Under the pieces are notes generated by a model, which saw nothing but the letters and a program-made list of their open reading frames with translations, searched no databases and had not been told where the DNA came from. This document shows, in pieces, positions 44,501-46,915 of a stretch of DNA of 46,915 bases (positions are counted from its first letter, which is position 1; each line of letters starts with the position of its first letter). The stretch covers positions 1 to 46,915 of the forward strand of contig JAUWBF010000021.1 in assembly GCA_030601755.1 (NCBI GenBank), read 5' to 3'. This stretch comes from Verrucomicrobiota bacterium. GTDB taxonomy: Bacteria; Verrucomicrobiota; Verrucomicrobiia; Opitutales; Opitutaceae. The position numbers were made by a program, and so were the translations under genes.

Positions 44501-44685
44501 TGGTGACCGGCGCCGGCGCCGCGGCCCGCAACTCGATCGGCCTCGTGCTGGTCGGGGGCATGGCCATCGGCACCGTCTTCACGCTCTTCGTGGTGCCCGC
44601 CCTCTACATGCTGATCGCCAAGGAGCACAACGCCTCCGAAAAATCCCCCGAGACCGTCGGAGGGGAATCGCCCGCCACCACGTAA
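41557..44685 (+). CDS. RND multidrug efflux pump (AcrB/MexB-like HAE1)
   Basis: A 1042-residue RND transporter of the HAE1 type with 12 helices and two large periplasmic loops. FIRRPVLAIVVNLVIIIAG is helix 1; the proton-relay aspartates are in VGLVVDDAIVVVENVERHL; FREFAFTLAGAVMISGVVALTLSPMLSSRL and GLIAKNGILIVEFANELQ are family signatures. It exports drugs or lipids driven by protons. A TTG at 41533 overlapping the adaptor stop could add eight residues (MSDRSPPA); the ATG at 41557 fits the family's start better. Confidence 0.95.
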   Translation: MTTLKSAFTDIFIRRPVLAIVVNLVIIIAGIQAYNTLSVRQYPRNENAVITITTAYIGANAELVRGYITTPMERVVASADGIDYIESTSAQGLSTIKAYLKLNYDGNKALAEISTKVDQVRGDLPPESEVPVLSIETADSQLAAAYLRFTADTLKENEVTDYLVRVVQPRLSAVPGVQRAEILGARTFAMRVWLKPDRMASVGISPTEVRAALAANNYLSAVGQTKGNLISVNLTANTDLRTIEDFRRLVIREQNGAIVRLDDIADVVLGAENYDVDVRFTGQPSVFMGVWVLPNANSLDVIRGIRAEMEALQKDLPVGMEAGIAYDSTRYIEDAISEVYHTLAETLLIVVVVIFLFLGSFRSVIVPVIAIPISLIGAVFLMQAFGFTINLLTLLAIVLSVGLVVDDAIVVVENVERHLGEGQKPIDAALMAARELVGPIIAMTITLAAVYTPIGLQGGLTGAFFREFAFTLAGAVMISGVVALTLSPMLSSRLLRTNESERGFAGKVTHGFEWVKRKYSVWLDAALSARPMVYVVWIVLSLLTIPLFQFSPRELAPAEDQGYIIGIVETPPNSTLEQTVHSTKQMFDVFKSIPEFGFSFQLTQPTFAIGGMVLKPWSERERTAGQITPEVQAGVSQIPGVNAFMVSRPALPSGGQFPVEFVVASTADSAQVLAFARQIQQKAMESGLFAFPPLIDVKYDQPQSEIVIDRDKVAALGLDLRTIGQDISAAIGGNYVNRFSIEGRSYKVVPQVERVDRLTPDQLGDIYVTGPGGTLVPLRTVATIKETVQPRSLNRFQQLNAVKISGVTIRSLDEALTFLETTAREILPAGYVVDYSGESRQLRKEGGSGGFLVMLLLSSTLIFLVLAAQFNSFRDPLIILFGSVPLAMFGALIFTFLKLPNPNLPFFTNGWTTTLNIYAQVGLVTLVGLIAKNGILIVEFANELQRNGHSKLDAVREASLTRFRPIMMTSFATVFGHFPLTLVTGAGAAARNSIGLVLVGGMAIGTVFTLFVVPALYMLIAKEHNASEKSPETVGGESPATT

Positions 44686-44703
44686 CACCCGCATTCTCAC
44701 GTC

Positions 44704-46071
44704 ATGAAGTTTGCCACCATCACCCTGGCCACCCTGGCCGCGCTGGCGCCCGCCGCCGTGACCGCCGTCGCGCAGGAGCCCTCCATTGCCACCGCGACGC
44801 CCGCGCCCGATGCGCCGCCCGACGTGCCGCCGCGCGTCGATCTCAACGGCATGATCGGCTACGCCCTCGAATACAGCCCCGCAATCCTCCAGGCCCGCGA
44901 ACGCATCCGCGAGCAGGAGGGCCTCATCGTCGAGGTGAAGTCGCAGGCGCTGCCCAATGCCTACCTCAACTCCAGCTACACCAAGCGCGACGACTCGCTG
45001 GTGCAGACCGCCGGTGCGAGCGACCAGAACTGGACGATCGCCCTCGAGGTGCGCCAGACGCTCTTCGCCGGCGGCGGCGTCAAGGCCGCGCTCGAGGCCC
45101 AGAAGTTCACCCGCGAGGCCGCGCTGCTCGATCTGCGCGCCGTGGTCGACCAAGTGCTCCTCGATGTGCGCACCCGCTACTACGACGTGCTGCTCGCCCG
45201 CGAGAGCATCGAGGTGCAGGAGCAGAACGTGAACCTCCTGAAAGAGCAGCTGGAGACTTCGAAGAACCGTTTCGAGGCCGGCTCCGTGTCGCGCTTCGAG
45301 GTGCTGCGTTCCGAGGTCGAGGTGGCCAACGCCCAGCCCGCGCTCATCCGCGCCCGCAACGCCTACCGCATCGCCATCGACGAGCTGCGCCGCGTCATCG
45401 GCTACGTGAAGACCGACGTGAACAACCTCAGCAAGACGCCCGAGTTCCTCGGCGAGCTGGAGTTCACGCCCGTCGAGTATGACCTGCAGTCCTCGCTCGC
45501 CTCCGCCCTCGAGCGCCGCCCCGAGCTGGCCCGCCTCGCCGCCCTGGCCGAGGCCCGCAAGGCCGGCGTGACCGTCGCCAAGTCCGACCGTTATCCGGAC
45601 CTCGCGTTGGTCGGTGGCTACGAGTTGGACAAGGCCAACAACTCCGACAACTTCGACGATTCCAAGCACGGCTGGGTTGTGGGCCTGCAATCCTCGTGGG
45701 CCATCTTCGACGGCCGCGCCACCACCGGCCGCATCATCCAGGCCCGCTCGCAGCTGCGTCAGGCCGAGCTGGCCCGCGACGAGACCCGCCTCGCCATCGA
45801 GGTCGAGGTGCGCCGTGCCATTTCCTCGCTGCAGGAGGCGTCCGAGCTCGCCGAGGCCGCGCAGAAGGTCGTCGAGCAGGCCGAGGAGTCTCTCCGCCTC
45901 GCCGACGCCCGCTACTCCGCCGGCTCCGCCACGCAGCTCGACGTGCTGCAAAGCCGCGTCGCGCTCACCGAGGCCCGCACCAACCAGCTGCAGGCCAACT
46001 ACAGCTACCTCGTTGCCGTCGCCAACCTGCGCAAGGCGATGGGCGAGACCAACGCCGCCGAGGTGCAATAA
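44704..46071 (+). CDS. TolC-family outer-membrane efflux channel
   Basis: A 455-residue TolC/OprM-type protein with a signal peptide ending near AVTAVAQ. Two repeats of the outer-membrane efflux domain are visible: LNGMIGYALEYSPAILQARERI with a first long helix pair (to ~250), and LASALERRPELARLAALAEA with SDRYPDLALVGGYELDKAN and the second pair (to ~440). It completes the tripartite pump with the adaptor and RND genes. It has no obvious lipobox cysteine. A nested repeat and a two-way terminator follow. Confidence 0.94.
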   Translation: MKFATITLATLAALAPAAVTAVAQEPSIATATPAPDAPPDVPPRVDLNGMIGYALEYSPAILQARERIREQEGLIVEVKSQALPNAYLNSSYTKRDDSLVQTAGASDQNWTIALEVRQTLFAGGGVKAALEAQKFTREAALLDLRAVVDQVLLDVRTRYYDVLLARESIEVQEQNVNLLKEQLETSKNRFEAGSVSRFEVLRSEVEVANAQPALIRARNAYRIAIDELRRVIGYVKTDVNNLSKTPEFLGELEFTPVEYDLQSSLASALERRPELARLAALAEARKAGVTVAKSDRYPDLALVGGYELDKANNSDNFDDSKHGWVVGLQSSWAIFDGRATTGRIIQARSQLRQAELARDETRLAIEVEVRRAISSLQEASELAEAAQKVVEQAEESLRLADARYSAGSATQLDVLQSRVALTEARTNQLQANYSYLVAVANLRKAMGETNAAEVQ

Positions 46072-46105
46072 ACCCGCGATCACGGTCCTGTTACGGTCAG
46101 GAGAT

Positions 46106-46202
46106 GTAGGGGCTTCGCAAGCGAAGCCCGTTGCGCGCATGCCGCGAGATGAGGTTTGTCCGCGGCCTTTCGTTCAACGGGCTTCGCAAGCGAAGCCCCT
46201 AC
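46106..46202. repeat. nested inverted repeat, family C
   Basis: Two 28-base arms (46106-46133 and 46175-46202) pair with each other, and each arm is itself a GGGCTTCGC-AA-GCGAAGCCC hairpin. A third short stem (GCCGCG / CGCGGC) lies between. No coding frame is supported. Confidence 0.87.
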
Positions 46203-46242
46203 AAAGCACGCCTTTCGGCCGTCGGACCGACGGTGGAAAAAC

Positions 46243-46275
46243 AAAAAGAGTAACCCAATGGGTTACTCTTTTTTT
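46243..46275. terminator. bidirectional intrinsic terminator
   Basis: A perfect 14-bp stem (AAAAAGAGTAACCC / GGGTTACTCTTTTT) with a 3-base loop, T-run on the plus strand and A-run before it. It serves the RND operon (+) and the convergent partial gene (-). Confidence 0.95.
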
Positions 46276-46323
46276 GTCGACGCGAGGGCCGTGGGCGGTT
46301 CTGCGGAGGAACGCTGGTCGAAC

Positions 46324-46915
46324 TCAGCTCTTGGGCGGCGGGGGCGTGCGGCGGGGCAGGGTGAGGTTGGCCTCGGGTTCGGCTGCGACGGGCTCGGGCA
46401 GGGGCGGGGGTCGCTCCGGCATTTGCACGCGCGTCGAGGCGGGTCCGGGCGTGGGCTCGGGGGCCGCGGGCGGTCGCAGGATCGGATGGCGCAGCTCGCG
46501 CAGCGGCTGGCGGCGGGTGCTTGGTCTAAGCACACTCGCGAGGAGCGCGGCGAACAGCGCGAGGCCACCGCCGAGCACGCAGAGCGCCTCGGGCAGCGGC
46601 GTGTCGGCGGCGAGGTTGGCAACGAAGGACGAGTCCGGCGAACCGTAGGCGAACCAAACCGCGCCGCCGGCCGTGCGCTTGGCGACGATGCGGTCGGTGC
46701 GACCGCCGAGCAGGGTGAGCGGAACCTGGGTGTCGACGGTCAGGTGGCGGATGGAGATTGTCTGGCCGGGCGCGAGGCGGCGCGCGGTCTCGATGCGTGC
46801 ATCCACATTTCCGATACGGCCGGAGTAGGCGTAGGCCATGCGCGGCGGAAAGAGCGACGCCAGCCGCGAGGGTTCCTCCTCGGAGACGGTGAGGGTTTGC
46901 GCGACGCCGTGTTGG
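46324..46915 (-). CDS. partial membrane protein with Pro-rich tail (5' end outside window)
   Basis: The frame is open to the right edge of the window, so the start is missing; at least 196 residues are visible. A soluble region (with RIVAKRTAGGAVWFAYGSPD) is followed by a hydrophobic helix LCVLGGGLALFAALLASVL and a Pro/Ala/Arg-rich tail of about 70 residues ending RRTPPPPKS. I do not recognise a family. The layout (folded part, one visible helix, cytoplasmic tail) could fit a DUF3592-like protein, but this is weak. The first Met in the visible part (46839) is not taken as the start because coding-like sequence continues upstream. Confidence 0.6.
   Translation of the reverse strand, partial: QHGVAQTLTVSEEEPSRLASLFPPRMAYAYSGRIGNVDARIETARRLAPGQTISIRHLTVDTQVPLTLLGGRTDRIVAKRTAGGAVWFAYGSPDSSFVANLAADTPLPEALCVLGGGLALFAALLASVLRPSTRRQPLRELRHPILRPPAAPEPTPGPASTRVQMPERPPPLPEPVAAEPEANLTLPRRTPPPPKS

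Noticed and set aside
43360-46140. 926-codon reverse frame over the RND pump and TolC genes
   Set aside because: Antisense shadow of two well-recognised genes.
1-46915. tRNA, rRNA, tmRNA, riboswitch, prophage or transposase genes
   Set aside because: None recognised on reading; smpB is present but ssrA was not seen, and no integrase or transposase frame was found.

Overview
The window reads as chromosomal DNA of a GC-rich, Gram-negative, aerobic bacterium. The best guess is Verrucomicrobiota, probably an Opitutaceae-like lineage. The reasons are an alternative complex III (ACIII) operon running straight into a cbb3 oxidase, lipid A (LpxK) and RND/TolC envelope genes, weak or absent Shine-Dalgarno sequences at many starts, and intergenic inverted repeats whose spurious translation reads like 'FAPLRLCV'. 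The lineage is an inference; no rRNA or tRNA gene was seen.

Layout. (1) 1-8394 (+): a tightly packed respiratory operon with the 3' end of actB, then actC, actD, actE, actF, two small membrane proteins (one CcoS-like) and ccoN-ccoO-ccoP, closed by a strong terminator. It should carry electrons from quinol through ACIII to cytochrome c and on to oxygen. (2) 8540-10635 (+): an orphan small ORF, an AAA/ABC-like ATPase and a TOPRIM-like (DUF4276/RloB-type) protein. This is the best candidate for an uncharacterised, defence-like system. (3) 10667-18710 (+): a MarR regulator with a clear palindromic operator, a giant DUF2339 membrane protein, an Aas-type acyltransferase/acyl-ACP synthetase, a secreted EF-hand protein and an amidohydrolase, all overlapping or closely spaced. 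(4) 18822-21765: ychF (-), then rpoZ, smpB and thrB (+). (5) 21901-27183 (-): a gspD-gspE-gspF secretion/pilus set, then a class V aminotransferase (-). (6) 28635-35464 (+): lpxK, an M29 aminopeptidase, an adenosine-deaminase-like enzyme and a sugar ABC importer (binding protein plus two permeases, no ATPase). (7) 35557-39664 (+): rpsP, trmD, rplS, tkt and dps, most followed by clear intrinsic terminators; rimM is missing between rpsP and trmD. (8) 39829-46071 (+): a MarR regulator and a complete RND efflux operon (adaptor, pump, TolC-like channel). (9) 46324-end (-): a partial unknown membrane protein.

The gene-poor spaces are short, none above about 260 bases. They are dominated by long inverted repeats: three copies of one family (18717, 21782, 32084), single copies of two others (30991, 46106) and a perfect 21-bp inverted repeat formed by the 3' end of gspE. 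One copy (32084) is translated in frame within the predicted signal-peptide region of the sugar-binding protein, and another abuts the start codon of the deaminase gene.

Most interesting targets: the ATPase/TOPRIM pair with an in-frame stop separating it from the preceding ORF; the compact ACIII-cbb3 operon with a one-heme CcoP; the in-frame repeat in the signal-peptide region; and the MarR-DUF2339-Aas envelope operon, whose codon use differs from its surroundings.
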